A DNA stretch of 64,000 nt from an uncultured Alphaproteobacteria bacterium. GTDB taxonomy: Bacteria > Pseudomonadota > Alphaproteobacteria > HIMB59. Shown one piece after another: positions 45,367 to 60,094 of this stretch (position 1 is its first letter; each line of letters opens with the position of its first letter). The DNA is taken from the NCBI GenBank assembly GCA_902546975.1, contig CACCLU010000001.1, forward strand, positions 124,001 through 188,000. Direction: 5' to 3'. The notes beneath the pieces were generated by a model, which ran no database searches, had not been told where the DNA came from, and saw only the letters and a program-made list of their open reading frames with translations. Both the position numbers and the translations under genes were made by a program.

Positions 45367-46593
45367 ATGCTCAAAATATTTTTTATTTTAATTTTAATCT
45401 TTAATGTGAATGTCAGTTTTTCCGATACTAAAGAAACCTATAAACAATTAAGTATTTTCAACGAAGTTTATAACCGAGTAAAAAATCAATATGTTGAAGA
45501 GGTAACTGATAAAGAGTTAATAGAAAAAGCTTTGAATGGGATGCTACAGGCTCTGGATCCTCATTCCAGTTTTATGAGTGAAGAAATTTATAAAGAAATG
45601 CAGATGGACACATCAGGTTCTTTTGGTGGATTAGGCATCGAAATCACGACAGATAAAGGTTTCATAAAAGTAGTCTCTCCAATTGACGATACCCCTGCCT
45701 ATAAGGCTGGAATTTTAGCTGGAGATTATATAACGCATTTAGATGGCACATCAGTAGTTGATATGACTTTAAAGGAAGCAATTGATATTATGAAAGGTGA
45801 ACCAGGGACCACTATAACTTTAACAATTTTTAGATCTTCCGAAGATCCATTCGATGTCGATATTAAAAGAGATATAATTAAAGTTGCATCTGTTAAACAT
45901 CGTTTGATTAACGATGTAGGATACATAAGAATAATTCAATTTAATGAGCAAACAACAACAGGATTAAAAAAAAGTATAAAAGAACTTGAAGATGATACTG
46001 ATGCTCCAATTGGTTATGTTCTGGATTTAAGAAATAATCCAGGGGGATTATTAAATGAGTCTGTATCAGTTACAGATATGTTCCTTGATAAAGGAGAAAT
46101 AGTTTCAATCAGAGGAAGAGAAAAGAAAGATGTTCAAGTTTACTCTGCTAAAAAAGGAGATCTAATTAATGGAAAACCATTGATTATATTAATCAATGAG
46201 GGTTCTGCTTCGGCATCTGAAATTGTTGCTGGTGCATTACAAGATCATGATAGAGCAGTAATTATGGGTATAAAGTCATTTGGAAAAGGTTCTGTGCAAA
46301 CCATTATACCTATTGACAGCGGTGCAATCAGACTCACTATCGCAAAGTATTACACACCAAGTGGGGACTCAATACAAGCAGTTGGTATTGAGCCTGATGT
46401 TGTAGTGCCTAGAGCTGAACTAAATGTGATTGATAATAACTTTACGTTCAGAGAGTCAGATTATCGAGAAGCTTTAGATAACGAGACAAATGAAGAAAGT
46501 GAGGAGGAAGAGTCCACAGATGATATTCTTGAAAGAGATTATCAGCTATCTCGTGCCATTGATGCAGTCAAAACCATAGCTGTATTAAATTAA
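45367..46593 (+). CDS. ctpA: Carboxyl-terminal processing protease (S41 family)
   Basis: Periplasmic serine protease. I choose the ATG at 45367, where the protein starts with a signal sequence (MLKIFFILILIFNVNVSFS); an upstream in-frame ATG at 45283 lies inside rsfS and would precede the signal by 28 residues. PDZ domain around GGLGIEITTDKG; catalytic Ser in NEGSASASEIVAG and Lys in KSFGKGSVQT. Acidic C-terminus (NEESEEEES). Confidence 0.93.
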   Translation: MLKIFFILILIFNVNVSFSDTKETYKQLSIFNEVYNRVKNQYVEEVTDKELIEKALNGMLQALDPHSSFMSEEIYKEMQMDTSGSFGGLGIEITTDKGFIKVVSPIDDTPAYKAGILAGDYITHLDGTSVVDMTLKEAIDIMKGEPGTTITLTIFRSSEDPFDVDIKRDIIKVASVKHRLINDVGYIRIIQFNEQTTTGLKKSIKELEDDTDAPIGYVLDLRNNPGGLLNESVSVTDMFLDKGEIVSIRGREKKDVQVYSAKKGDLINGKPLIILINEGSASASEIVAGALQDHDRAVIMGIKSFGKGSVQTIIPIDSGAIRLTIAKYYTPSGDSIQAVGIEPDVVVPRAELNVIDNNFTFRESDYREALDNETNEESEEEESTDDILERDYQLSRAIDAVKTIAVLN

Positions 46594-47066
46594 TGAAAAT
46601 AAACCCCAAAGATTATCGACCAAATGTTGGTATGATGATTATTAATCAAAATAAAGAAATATTTGTTGGAAAAAGAATAGACCACCCTTCAGAATTTTGG
46701 CAAATGCCACAAGGTGGGATTGATCCAAAAGAAAAATCTGAAGTGGCAGCTCTTAGAGAAATGGAAGAAGAGGTTGGTATTAAAAAAAATAAAGTTAAAT
46801 TAATCTCACAGAGCAAAGACTGGTATTACTATTCTTTACCTAAAGACTTATCAAAAACTCTTTGGAAAGGTAAATACAAAGGTCAGCGTCAAAAATGGTT
46901 CTTGTATGAATTTAAAGGAAGTGAGAAAGATATAAATATTGAAACATCTCACCCTGAATTTTCTGATTATAAATGGGTTAAACCAGATTTTTTGGTTCCC
47001 AACATAGTGCCTTTTAAAAAAGCAATTTACAAAAAATTATTAAATGAATTTAAAGACTATTTATAA
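46593..47066 (+). CDS. rppH: RNA pyrophosphohydrolase (Nudix)
   Basis: Removes pyrophosphate from mRNA 5' ends to start decay. 157 residues. The Nudix box runs from GGIDPKEKSE to REMEEEVGI, with WQMPQGG before it and KWFLYEFKG later, typical of RppH. It begins inside the ctpA stop and overlaps the convergent atpC end by 10 bp. Confidence 0.94.
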   Translation: MKINPKDYRPNVGMMIINQNKEIFVGKRIDHPSEFWQMPQGGIDPKEKSEVAALREMEEEVGIKKNKVKLISQSKDWYYYSLPKDLSKTLWKGKYKGQRQKWFLYEFKGSEKDINIETSHPEFSDYKWVKPDFLVPNIVPFKKAIYKKLLNEFKDYL

Positions 47067-47422
47067 GGCGGATTATTTACCACTTGTTCAAATGTACCCA
47101 GAGCAGTTTCATTACCCTCTAGTTCTTGATAGGTTTTAGATTGTTGGTAGTTAGAGCTATTAACATCAGACAATGGCTCTATTTGATCTACTAAGACCTC
47201 ACAAACCTTTTCTTTAAGCATAACCAAACCACCTGACACAAAGAAACTCTCATCAACTTTGTTTGAAGACATAATTGCCATTTGACCAGGTCGCAAAGAA
47301 CTGATGAAGGGAGAATGATTAGGCATTGCAGCAAAATCACCCTCTGCTCCTGGCAAAACTGCCATTTCAACTTCTTTTTCAAAAATCACTTTTTGAGGGG
47401 ATACGACCTTCAAATTAATCAT
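47057..47422 (-). CDS. atpC: ATP synthase epsilon subunit
   Basis: Rotor-stalk subunit. The 121-residue beta-sandwich (VSPQKVIFEKEVEMAVLPGAEGDFAAMPNHSPFI) is canonical; the C-terminal helical hairpin is shortened relative to ~135-residue members. Last gene of atpHAGDC. Confidence 0.95.
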   Translation of the reverse strand: MINLKVVSPQKVIFEKEVEMAVLPGAEGDFAAMPNHSPFISSLRPGQMAIMSSNKVDESFFVSGGLVMLKEKVCEVLVDQIEPLSDVNSSNYQQSKTYQELEGNETALGTFEQVVNNPPYK

Positions 47423-47424
47423 AA

Positions 47425-51819
<4,395 letters not shown>

Positions 51820-51884
51820 TTTGTATAGTTAACCCCAATTTTTTATCACATCACTAAGCCAACCGGCATCATACAAATGACGCA

Positions 51885-53957
51885 TCAAGCGATTGATAGT
51901 GGATCAATGTCAATATTTAGAAAACGCCTGTATTTTGGGGCTATTTTTGACATTAAGATATCTATTTTTTTTCTCAAAGCCTTATATGTCCTCTCTTTAA
52001 AATAAAAATTCTCATGAAAGTGCTTCATTTTATATGGAATCAATGAGGGGACAGGCCCTAAAATATCAAGTCTACTCTTTTTCGATATATCAAGAATTTC
52101 ATGGCAAGCCTCTCTTATAGCTGAGACATTAGGGTGGATTAATTGAATTTGAACAATTTTGTAAAATGGAGGTAAATTGTTCTCTTCTCTTCTTTGAAGT
52201 TCTAATTTTATAAATTGATCTCTACTTTGGTTCTTAAGTGAATTGTATATCGAATGCTTAGGATTGTAAGTTTGAATTAAGACCTTACCCCTGTTACCCT
52301 CTCTACCAGATCTCCCTGCTACTTGTTGCAAAAGCTGGTATGTTTTTTCCATAGCTCTGAAATCAGGACTATACAGACTTGAGTCTGCATCAATAATATT
52401 TACTAATTTTAAATTTGGAAAATGAAAAGACTTCCCTATTATTTGTGAGCCAATCAATAGACTAGTATTTAAATTAAATATATTTTCAATGATTTCTTTT
52501 TTATTTTTTTTTGATTTTAATGTGTCACTCGAAAATAATTGATTTAAGTATCCTGGAAAAAGGCGTGTAACTTCCTCTTGAAGTCTTTCTAACCCTATAC
52601 CAATCGATATAAATTTATCAGATGAACACATCTTACATATTTGGTTAGGCTCAAAATAATTTGAGCAATGATGACAAATGAGTCTATCAATTTTTTTGTG
52701 ATAAACTAAATTTGCTGCACAATTTTGACACTGTATTGGTGTATGACAACTTGCACATATTTTAGATGGAGCATAGCCACGTCTATTGAGAAAAAATAAA
52801 ACTTGTCCTTTTTGTTTTAGGACTCTATTTGTTTCATCAAATACTTGTTTTGATATCCAAGCCCTAGAGCTAGGTTTTGATTGATTCATGTCAACAATTT
52901 CAACTAATGGTAGTTGAGTTTTATGAAATTGATTGGAAAGATGATGAATATGAAATTTTCGCTGATTAGAATTATGAAGACTCTCTAATGATGGAGATGC
53001 ACTAATTAAAAGACATAAAGCTTTTGAACATTTTGCTTTATATATAGCCATATCTCTTGCTTGATATTTTGGGCCCTCTTCTTGTTTATAAGATGAGTCG
53101 TGCTCTTCATCGCATATAATTAATTTTAAATTCTTGAAAGGAAGTAAAACCGATGACCTTGCTCCAACTAAAACGCATGGTTCACCCGATAGAAGAGATC
53201 TGATTATTCTAGCTTTTTGAATTTTTGATTGTTTAGAGTGCCAAATAAAGGGCTTACAACCAAAATATTTAAAAAATCTTTTAGACCATTCTTCAGTTAA
53301 AGCTATCTCTGGTAAAAGTATTAAAGATTGATTTCCCCTGACTAAATTTGACTCAACAGCTTTTAAATACAACTCTGTTTTACCCGAACCTGTAACACCA
53401 TCTATAAGGTGAACTTGAAAATCATTATTTTTATTAATTTGAAGTGATTTAAAAATATTTTCTTGATCAGGGTTTAAAGAAATTTTTTGTGCCATGCCAT
53501 CAAAAATAAAACTATCTGTAGTTTGGGAAATTTTTTTTTCTTCTAATAATTTCAGCCAATCTTTTTTTGATAGATTGTATTGATGAATGAGATTTTTTTG
53601 AGTTTCATAAATTTTATTCTCAAAAAGATAATAATTTTTTAATTGTGTATTAGGAAATTGTTGTATTGCCATCTTCAAAACCATACCTAAATCTATGAAG
53701 CAATGTATTGACACATACTTATAAAAATCAATGTTTTCTGTGCAAACAGCAAATTGATAATAATTACTTATTGAAAGTACTTTTTTGAGATCAAATTTTA
53801 AATCTTTAATGTTTGTTTGAGATATAATTACTCCTGCTGATTTTCTTTTTCTTAAAGGAATTTCAACGATAGAGCCTACCTCAATAGAATGCGAGTATTT
53901 ATAAGTCAGGCTCTCATTTATTTGCCCTATCGGCATAACTTGGTAGTAATAATCCAT
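51885..53957 (-). CDS. priA: Primosomal replication helicase PriA
   Basis: Restarts stalled forks. The 690-residue protein has an N-terminal DNA-binding region, Walker A GVTGSGKTELY, DEEH box CDEEHDSSYKQ, zinc-binding Cys pairs in ICASCHTPIQCQNC and CHHCSN / CKMCSSDK, and motifs V/VI LIGSQIIGKSF and QVAGRSGREG. The family GTQM motif reads GSQI here. Upstream of atpH on the same strand, the common alphaproteobacterial order. Confidence 0.95.
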   Translation of the reverse strand: MDYYYQVMPIGQINESLTYKYSHSIEVGSIVEIPLRKRKSAGVIISQTNIKDLKFDLKKVLSISNYYQFAVCTENIDFYKYVSIHCFIDLGMVLKMAIQQFPNTQLKNYYLFENKIYETQKNLIHQYNLSKKDWLKLLEEKKISQTTDSFIFDGMAQKISLNPDQENIFKSLQINKNNDFQVHLIDGVTGSGKTELYLKAVESNLVRGNQSLILLPEIALTEEWSKRFFKYFGCKPFIWHSKQSKIQKARIIRSLLSGEPCVLVGARSSVLLPFKNLKLIICDEEHDSSYKQEEGPKYQARDMAIYKAKCSKALCLLISASPSLESLHNSNQRKFHIHHLSNQFHKTQLPLVEIVDMNQSKPSSRAWISKQVFDETNRVLKQKGQVLFFLNRRGYAPSKICASCHTPIQCQNCAANLVYHKKIDRLICHHCSNYFEPNQICKMCSSDKFISIGIGLERLQEEVTRLFPGYLNQLFSSDTLKSKKNKKEIIENIFNLNTSLLIGSQIIGKSFHFPNLKLVNIIDADSSLYSPDFRAMEKTYQLLQQVAGRSGREGNRGKVLIQTYNPKHSIYNSLKNQSRDQFIKLELQRREENNLPPFYKIVQIQLIHPNVSAIREACHEILDISKKSRLDILGPVPSLIPYKMKHFHENFYFKERTYKALRKKIDILMSKIAPKYRRFLNIDIDPLSIA

Positions 53958-53991
53958 TTTAAATTTTGATTCTAATTTATAATATAATGTA

Positions 53992-54972
53992 ATGAATTTT
54001 ATTGAACTGTTAGAACAGTTAAAAATAGATAAATCCTCAATTCAAGACTTTGATAAATGGGCTACTTATTTAAAAGACATAAAAGGGCACTCGGAAAACA
54101 CATATAGATCGTACTGCTTTGATGTATGTGATTTTTTAATTTTCTTTAAATTCTATAATGGAAATTCCGTATCTTTATCAAATTTAAAAGATTTAAATTT
54201 GCAGACATTTAGGGCTTGGTTGGCAGATCTCAGTGAGAATAGAAAATATAAAAATATTTATAAAAAACCATTATCGGCAAGGTCAAGGAGAAGAGCAATT
54301 AGTTCTATTAAAAATTTTTTTAAGTATTCATCTCTAAATAATGATTTATATAAAGTTGCTTATAGTGAGGTTCAATTATTAAAAAATCCAAAAATTCCAA
54401 GATCCCTTCCTAAACCTATAGCAGAGGGAGATATTGAGCTTTTAATTGAAGAGTTAAAAAAAATATCAAAAAAAAGCTGGGTTCAAAAAAGAAATATAGC
54501 TTTGCTTTATCTTTTGTACGGTTGTGGGCTACGAATAAATGAAGCGCTATCTATTACTAAAAGCCATTTAATTGATAAAAGTTCTCTTACAATCTTGGGT
54601 AAAGGTAATAAAGAAAGATTAGTGCCAGTTCTTGATATTGTAGCTAACTCATTAGAAAATTATCTAAAAGAAATACCATATGATTTACCAAGCGATGTTT
54701 CGATATTTGTGGGAGATAGAGGTAATCCGCTTAATGCCTCGGCTTTCCAAAGAGATTTGAAGAATGCCAGAGTTAATTTGGGGCTACCAAAAACAGCAAC
54801 ACCTCACTCATTAAGACATAGTTTTGCAACTCACCTATTAAAAAATGGTGGGGATTTAAGAATAATTCAAGAATTATTAGGACATAGTTCGTTATCTACA
54901 ACTCAAATATACACTGAAGTAGATGACCTAAGTTTAGAAAAAACTTATAAAGAAAAAAATCCTAGTAAGTAA
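53992..54972 (+). CDS. xerC: Tyrosine recombinase XerC-type
   Basis: Resolves chromosome dimers at dif. 326 residues; N-terminal SAM-like core-binding domain (about 16-115), catalytic set R in YGCGLRINEAL, K in LGKGNKERLVPV, HxxR in HSLRHSFATHLL, H in LLGHSSLSTTQ and nucleophile Y in IYTEVD. Divergent from priA as in related genomes. It carries no features of an integrase of a mobile element. Confidence 0.92.
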   Translation: MNFIELLEQLKIDKSSIQDFDKWATYLKDIKGHSENTYRSYCFDVCDFLIFFKFYNGNSVSLSNLKDLNLQTFRAWLADLSENRKYKNIYKKPLSARSRRRAISSIKNFFKYSSLNNDLYKVAYSEVQLLKNPKIPRSLPKPIAEGDIELLIEELKKISKKSWVQKRNIALLYLLYGCGLRINEALSITKSHLIDKSSLTILGKGNKERLVPVLDIVANSLENYLKEIPYDLPSDVSIFVGDRGNPLNASAFQRDLKNARVNLGLPKTATPHSLRHSFATHLLKNGGDLRIIQELLGHSSLSTTQIYTEVDDLSLEKTYKEKNPSK

Positions 54973-54974
54973 AT

Positions 54975-55739
54975 TTAGATTTTACCTCTAACTATAAAAT
55001 GAGGATTGATTATATCCATCTTTGAATATTTCAACCTATTACCTTTTAGGTCTTTTACAGTACCACCTGCTCCCTCTACAACTGCTTGTGCTGCTGCAGT
55101 GTCCCATTCAGAAGTAGGTCCTAGCCTAGGATATAAATCTGCTAAACCCTCTGCTATCATACAAAACTTTAAAGAACTACCGGCTTGAAGAGTATCAAAG
55201 TTATTAAACTGAGATAAATAAGTTTTAGTCTCATTATTGAGATGACTTCTGCTCGTAACAATCTTCAGTTTATCGGTGGGTGATTGCACAGAAATAGATT
55301 TGATATTGTCATCTAATAACTTGTATGAACCTTTGTTAAGGCCCCCAAAAAATAATGTCTTGTCTTTTGGAATGTAAACAAACCCTTGAGTGGGATAATT
55401 GTTGTTGATCAAAGCAATATTAATAGTAAATTCATCATTCTTATTGATAAATTCTTTGGTTCCATCCAAAGGATCAACTAACCAGTATTTTGACTCATTA
55501 GTGTACTTTAACTCACCCTCCTCTGAAATTATGGGGTAAGCTGAAATAGAAGATAATAAATCAGAAATGTGCTCATGTGATGCTAAATCTGCCTCTGTTA
55601 ATGGACTTTTATCGTCTTTTAATGCAATACTTTGATCATAATTATCATAAATATTAAGAATTTTTTGGGAACATAACTCAAGATTTTCACTGATTTCATT
55701 GAAAAACTCAAATTGTCGTATTATGTTATTATTTGTCAT
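54975..55739 (-). CDS. cysQ: 3'(2'),5'-bisphosphate nucleotidase
   Basis: Degrades PAP left by sulfotransfer. The 254-residue inositol-monophosphatase-fold enzyme has ISEEGE, the metal motif DPLDGTKEFI and the distal TSEWDTAAAQAVVE. Its divergent neighbour cysD supports a PAPS-cycle role. Convergent with xerC, 2 bp apart. Confidence 0.93.
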   Translation of the reverse strand: MTNNNIIRQFEFFNEISENLELCSQKILNIYDNYDQSIALKDDKSPLTEADLASHEHISDLLSSISAYPIISEEGELKYTNESKYWLVDPLDGTKEFINKNDEFTINIALINNNYPTQGFVYIPKDKTLFFGGLNKGSYKLLDDNIKSISVQSPTDKLKIVTSRSHLNNETKTYLSQFNNFDTLQAGSSLKFCMIAEGLADLYPRLGPTSEWDTAAAQAVVEGAGGTVKDLKGNRLKYSKMDIINPHFIVRGKI

Positions 55740-55808
55740 TTTTTTAAAATTTTACTTTTTTTTATATACATTTAGATTATTTTTTGTATTTTTCCAATAA
55801 TACGACAA
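55713..55808. repeat. 11-bp inverted repeat in the cysQ-cysD divergent region
   Basis: TAATACGACAA on the plus strand at 55798-55808 also occurs on the minus strand at 55713-55723 (early cysQ codons). The two copies face each other across 74 bp of divergent promoter. They may be paired binding sites. No known motif. Confidence 0.3.
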
Positions 55809-55821
55809 ATGGTCAATTATA

Positions 55822-57294
55822 ATGAATCATACTTTATTTTTTAAAATTAACCCATCAATAAAATTTCCTGCATGGGATAGCGATAGTCATTATAAATTCC
55901 TTTTTAGTAAAAATTTATTTAAAACAAAAAGATCTTATGAAAGGTGGTTGGAAAAAATATCAATTTTTCCAGAGAATTTAAATATAGAAAGCTTTTTAAA
56001 CATACATGCAGGCCATATAAACAAATTAATTTATGAAGATTTCATAAAAAAATTTGAAAAACAAAGATCACTTATTTTGTTTATCCAATACGTTGAGAAA
56101 AATAATAATAAATTTTTATTTGCAAATGATAGACGTAATGGAAGACTATGGGTCAAAGTTAAGTCAAATAAAATAAAAGATATTTCTGAGAGTTTAAAAT
56201 ATTTCTCAAAATTAAGAAAAAAAAATATTATTATTTTTCCAGACGCTTATCTTCTTAAAATTTTTCTTGAACAAAAAATTGATGAAAATCAAATTAACAA
56301 TAAATTCAAACTTTCAATTCATTTTCCTGAGTATTTATTTTATATAAATGATCTCAAAATTCATGATACAAAACTACACAATAAATTTAATTTACCTCCA
56401 AACAGTTATCTGTCAGATCTAGAAGCGGAAAGTATTCATATTATCAGAGAAGTAGTTAGTGAAACAAAAAATCCTGTCATGCTTTACTCAATAGGAAAAG
56501 ATAGTTCAGTGATGTTAAAGCTTGCTCAAAAAGCTTTTTACCCTAGTCTTCCCCCATTCCCACTACTACATGTTGATACTCGATGGAAGTTCCGAGAAAT
56601 GTATTTATTTAGAAATTGGGTAGAAAAAAATAGTGGTATGAAGCTAATAACACATATTAATCCTGATGGTATAAAATCAAATATTAATCCCTTTGATCAT
56701 GGCTCTGCTCTCCACACTGATATAATGAAAACTCAGAGTCTAAAACAAGCCTTGGACAAGTATAAATACGATGCTGCTTTTGGTGGAGCAAGAAGAGATG
56801 AAGAGAAATCAAGAGCTAAAGAAAGGGTTATCTCATTCCGAAACCCCTCTCATCAATGGGATCCAAAAAATCAGCGTCCAGAGCTTTGGTCTTTATATAA
56901 CTCTAAAGTCAATAAGGGTGAAAGCACAAGGGTTTTTCCCTTATCTAATTGGACAGAATTAGATATTTGGCAATATATCTACCAAGAACAAATACCAATT
57001 GTTCCCTTATATTTTGCAAAAGTTAGACCTGTAGTCGTGAGAGATGGAATGATTATTATGGTCGATGATGATCGATTTAATATTCAATCTAACGAAAAAA
57101 TTGAATTAAAAAGAATTAGGTTCAGAACACTAGGTTGTTATCCCTTAACTGGTGCTATTGAATCAAATGCAAATTCACTTGAAGACATTGTTCTTGAACT
57201 TCTTCAATCCAAAACATCCGAAAGACAAGGAAGAGCTATCGATACAGATTCAAGTAGCTCTATGGAAATCAAAAAAATTGATGGTTATTTTTAA
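55822..57294 (+). CDS. cysD: Sulfate adenylyltransferase subunit 2 with novel ~190-residue N-terminal extension
   Basis: Residues about 193-490 form a full CysD (ATP sulfurylase small subunit): [34 protein letters not shown] (the PP-loop-like SxGKDS), [51 protein letters not shown] and the C-terminal region TERQGR-like [12 protein letters not shown]. Before it stand ~190 residues rich in Lys, Phe, Asn and Ile that I do not recognise. They have no signal peptide or transmembrane segment. No internal Met occurs before the CysD core, so the extension is truly fused. Ends directly before cysNC. Confidence 0.85.
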   Translation: MNHTLFFKINPSIKFPAWDSDSHYKFLFSKNLFKTKRSYERWLEKISIFPENLNIESFLNIHAGHINKLIYEDFIKKFEKQRSLILFIQYVEKNNNKFLFANDRRNGRLWVKVKSNKIKDISESLKYFSKLRKKNIIIFPDAYLLKIFLEQKIDENQINNKFKLSIHFPEYLFYINDLKIHDTKLHNKFNLPPNSYLSDLEAESIHIIREVVSETKNPVMLYSIGKDSSVMLKLAQKAFYPSLPPFPLLHVDTRWKFREMYLFRNWVEKNSGMKLITHINPDGIKSNINPFDHGSALHTDIMKTQSLKQALDKYKYDAAFGGARRDEEKSRAKERVISFRNPSHQWDPKNQRPELWSLYNSKVNKGESTRVFPLSNWTELDIWQYIYQEQIPIVPLYFAKVRPVVVRDGMIIMVDDDRFNIQSNEKIELKRIRFRTLGCYPLTGAIESNANSLEDIVLELLQSKTSERQGRAIDTDSSSSMEIKKIDGYF

Positions 57295-59160
57295 ATGTAT
57301 AAAGCCGGTACAATTAGCAAATACTTAAAAAGTCAAGCCTCTCTTAATCTATTAAGGTTTATCACTTGTGGATCTGTTGATGATGGTAAAAGTACTTTAA
57401 TTGGGAGGATGCTTTATGAATCTCAAATGATATTTGATGATCAAGTTGCTTCCTTAAAAAATGACTCAAAAAAATATGGAACACAAGGTGAGAATATAGA
57501 TTTTGCATTACTGGTCGATGGTTTATCAGCTGAGAGAGAACAAGGTATTACTATTGATGTTGCATATCGATTTTTTTCAAGTAGCAAAAGAAAGTTTATT
57601 GTAGCAGATACACCAGGTCACGAGCAATATACTAGAAACATGGCGACTGGGGCCTCAACAGCAGAGTTAGCTATCTTACTTGTTGATGCCCGTAATGGCA
57701 TACTTACACAAACTAAGAGACATTCTTTCATTGTATCTCTTCTTGGAATTAAAAATATTATCTTGGCAGTTAATAAGATGGATTTAGTTAACTATGATAA
57801 AAATATTTACGAAAAAATAAGCTCCGAATACAAATTATTCTCAAAAAAATTAAATTTTAAAAATATTCAAAGTATTCCTATATCAGCACTTAAGGGGGAT
57901 AATATTCACAAAAAATCTAAATACATGAAATGGTACAATGATAAAACCCTATTTGGCTATTTAGAAAATACTAAAACTAAAATACAAAGCTCAGACAGAT
58001 TTGTACTTCCTGTTCAAACTGTCAATAGACCTAATTTAAATTTCAGAGGATATTCAGGAACCATCGCTGAGGGAAAAATTAGAAAGGGTGATGAGTTAAT
58101 TTCTCTTCCGTCAAATCAAAAAGTAAAAGTAAAAGATATTTTTGTAGGCGAAAGATCCCTTAAAACAGCTAATTTAAAGCAAAGTATCACACTTACCATA
58201 GACAAAGAGATAGATACATCTAGGGGCGATATACTATGCTCAAAAAACTCCACAGTTGATATGGCTGACCAGTTTAACGTTAATGTTATTTGGATGTCAG
58301 AGGATAAGGGTTTTACTGGAAGAACTTATTTAGCGAAAATTCATAATATCTCAACCAGTATAAAAATTATGAACATAAAAAAAATATATGATGTAAATAC
58401 ACTAGAATTCACTGCTGGAAATGAACTTAAACTCAATGATGTTGCAGAAATTTCTATATCATTTAATAAAACTGTTCCCTTTTCGACTTTTAAAGAAAAT
58501 AAAATTTTGGGATCTTTTATAATTATTGATCCAATTAATAATCAAACTATGGGAATGGGAATGATAAACTTTTCTCTTCGAAGATCACAAAATATTCAAC
58601 TTCAAAACTTAACAATCAATAAGAATTTAAGAGAGAAGATTAATGGTCACAAAGGTCAAGTGCTGTGGATGACTGGCCTCTCAGGATCAGGAAAATCCAC
58701 TATAGCAAATGAAGTAGAAAAAATATTATACTCTCAAGGTAAAAAAACATACATTCTTGATGGAGACAATATCCGACACGGATTAAATAAAGATTTAGGC
58801 TTTACAGATAAAGATAGAGTTGAAAATATAAGGAGAGTTGCAGAGGTGGCAAAACTTATGTGTGACGCTGGACTAATTGTGATCACTGCTTTTATATCAC
58901 CGTTTAGATTAGAGAGAGAAATGGCTCGATCACTTTTTGAAAAGAATGATTTTAAAGAAATTTATATTTCAACTCCTTTAAAAGTAGCTGAAAAAAGAGA
59001 TCCAAAAGGTTTGTATAAAAAAGCAAGACAGGGTAAGATACCAAACTTCACAGGTATAGACAGTATTTATGAAAAACCTACAAATCCTGAACTGGAAATT
59101 GATACCTCTAAAGTTTCTTTAAGTAAGGCTGTAAAAAAAATATTGAATATTATTACTTAA
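57295..59160 (+). CDS. cysNC: Bifunctional sulfate adenylyltransferase subunit 1 / APS kinase
   Basis: 621 residues. CysN GTPase half (1-~430): [50 protein letters not shown] kinase half (~440-621): [41 protein letters not shown]. Makes APS with CysD, then PAPS. Adjacent to cysD without gap. Its end overlaps the convergent DUF2141 gene by 8 bp. Confidence 0.95.
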   Translation: MYKAGTISKYLKSQASLNLLRFITCGSVDDGKSTLIGRMLYESQMIFDDQVASLKNDSKKYGTQGENIDFALLVDGLSAEREQGITIDVAYRFFSSSKRKFIVADTPGHEQYTRNMATGASTAELAILLVDARNGILTQTKRHSFIVSLLGIKNIILAVNKMDLVNYDKNIYEKISSEYKLFSKKLNFKNIQSIPISALKGDNIHKKSKYMKWYNDKTLFGYLENTKTKIQSSDRFVLPVQTVNRPNLNFRGYSGTIAEGKIRKGDELISLPSNQKVKVKDIFVGERSLKTANLKQSITLTIDKEIDTSRGDILCSKNSTVDMADQFNVNVIWMSEDKGFTGRTYLAKIHNISTSIKIMNIKKIYDVNTLEFTAGNELKLNDVAEISISFNKTVPFSTFKENKILGSFIIIDPINNQTMGMGMINFSLRRSQNIQLQNLTINKNLREKINGHKGQVLWMTGLSGSGKSTIANEVEKILYSQGKKTYILDGDNIRHGLNKDLGFTDKDRVENIRRVAEVAKLMCDAGLIVITAFISPFRLEREMARSLFEKNDFKEIYISTPLKVAEKRDPKGLYKKARQGKIPNFTGIDSIYEKPTNPELEIDTSKVSLSKAVKKILNIIT

Positions 59161-59593
59161 GTCGAATTTCCAATTGTTGAAATTTAGTCATATCAAAAAC
59201 TATGTTTTCAAAAACAACATCTTCAAAATTTAAATCAGGGTTTAATGAAAACCCGAATGGTTCTAGAGGTTGACCTTTAAAATCTGTTGAAAATTCTCCA
59301 TTTCCATCAGTATCTTGAAAGGCAAACAGGCCTATATTAATATGTGGGAAAGCTTTTAAATTAACATTATTAAATTTGTTTATATCCTGCTCTATAACAA
59401 TAAAAAGAGGTGCAGAATTTTCCTCGAAATAATATTTCCTATCATACCCCAGAATGTGAATTGGGCTTGAAGCATTAACAAAGCCTGTGATTTTTGCTGT
59501 GAGATGATCTGAATATGAAGTTTTTATTACAAAAAAAGCCTGAAAAATCAGGAAATAAATGATCAATTTAATACTAGCCAGATAGCTGTGCAT
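59153..59593 (-). CDS. DUF2141 exported protein
   Basis: A 146-residue protein with an N-terminal hydrophobic export signal ([19 protein letters not shown]). The C-terminal part with [20 protein letters not shown] and EPFGFSLNP is the DUF2141 signature (a D/N-rich, calcium-like loop in a beta-sandwich). Function unknown. Its start region contains a DnaA-box match. Confidence 0.78.
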   Translation of the reverse strand: MHSYLASIKLIIYFLIFQAFFVIKTSYSDHLTAKITGFVNASSPIHILGYDRKYYFEENSAPLFIVIEQDINKFNNVNLKAFPHINIGLFAFQDTDGNGEFSTDFKGQPLEPFGFSLNPDLNFEDVVFENIVFDMTKFQQLEIRLK

Positions 59594-59595
59594 AA
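59587..59595. promoter_or_regulatory. DnaA-box match TGTGCATAA
   Basis: Complement of TTATGCACA, which fits TTATNCACA. It overlaps the first codon of the DUF2141 gene. A second box is 176 bp to the right. Confidence 0.35.
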
Positions 59596-59762
59596 CTTTT
59601 GAAAGATTAATGTATTTTCAAAAAAGTTGTACAAACAATTTGATTGGATTTAAAACAAAAGAACAAACTACAAAAAAAACTTGAAAAACATGGTTTTTTT
59701 TTTAATTAATTTGAAATGCATTATCATCATTTAACCAATAAACTACATGCATAATGAATAAC

Positions 59763-59771
59763 TGTGGATAA
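59763..59771. promoter_or_regulatory. DnaA-box match TGTGGATAA
   Basis: Complement of TTATCCACA, the strongest DnaA box. It lies in the same 210-bp AT-rich gap as the 59587 match, with A- and T-tracts between them (59672-59704). It might mark a DnaA-regulated site or a small part of an origin. Confidence 0.45.
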
Positions 59772-59803
59772 CTCTGTTTAAAAGTATTAATTTATCCTTG
59801 GTT

Positions 59804-60094
59804 ATGAAAAAAGGATACATCATTGTGAGAGTTTCAATTCACAAAAAAGAATTATTTCAAAAATATCCTACTTTATCAACTGAAGTGATGAAAAAATATG
59901 GGGGTAAATACATAATTAGAGGTGGAAAAACTGAAGTTTTTGAAGGGGAATGGCCTGTAGACAGAACTACCGTAGTAGAGTTTGAAAGTTTTGAAAGTGC
60001 TAAAAAATGTTATGAGTCTGTTGAATACTCAAAGGCTATGAAAATTAGGCAAAATAGTACAAAAAGTGACCTTATATTGATAGAGGGATATTAA
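59804..60094 (+). CDS. DUF1330 protein
   Basis: A 96-residue alpha/beta-barrel-like protein from ATG at 59804 (an upstream TTG adds two residues). GKYIIRGGKTEVFEGEWP, TVVEFESFESAKKCYESVEY and the terminal DLILIEGY are the DUF1330 signature, a family of the dimeric ferredoxin-like fold. Enzymatic activity is not established. It overlaps the DUF1192 stop by 4 bp. Confidence 0.85.
   Translation: MKKGYIIVRVSIHKKELFQKYPTLSTEVMKKYGGKYIIRGGKTEVFEGEWPVDRTTVVEFESFESAKKCYESVEYSKAMKIRQNSTKSDLILIEGY

Noticed and set aside
53992-54972. Tyrosine recombinase as sign of an integrated element
   Set aside because: It is the XerC-type housekeeping recombinase in its usual place opposite priA, with no attachment repeats or cargo genes nearby.
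55798-55808. TAATACGAC looks like the start of a T7-type phage promoter
   Set aside because: The rest of the promoter consensus is absent and no phage gene is near; the 11-mer is part of a host inverted repeat.
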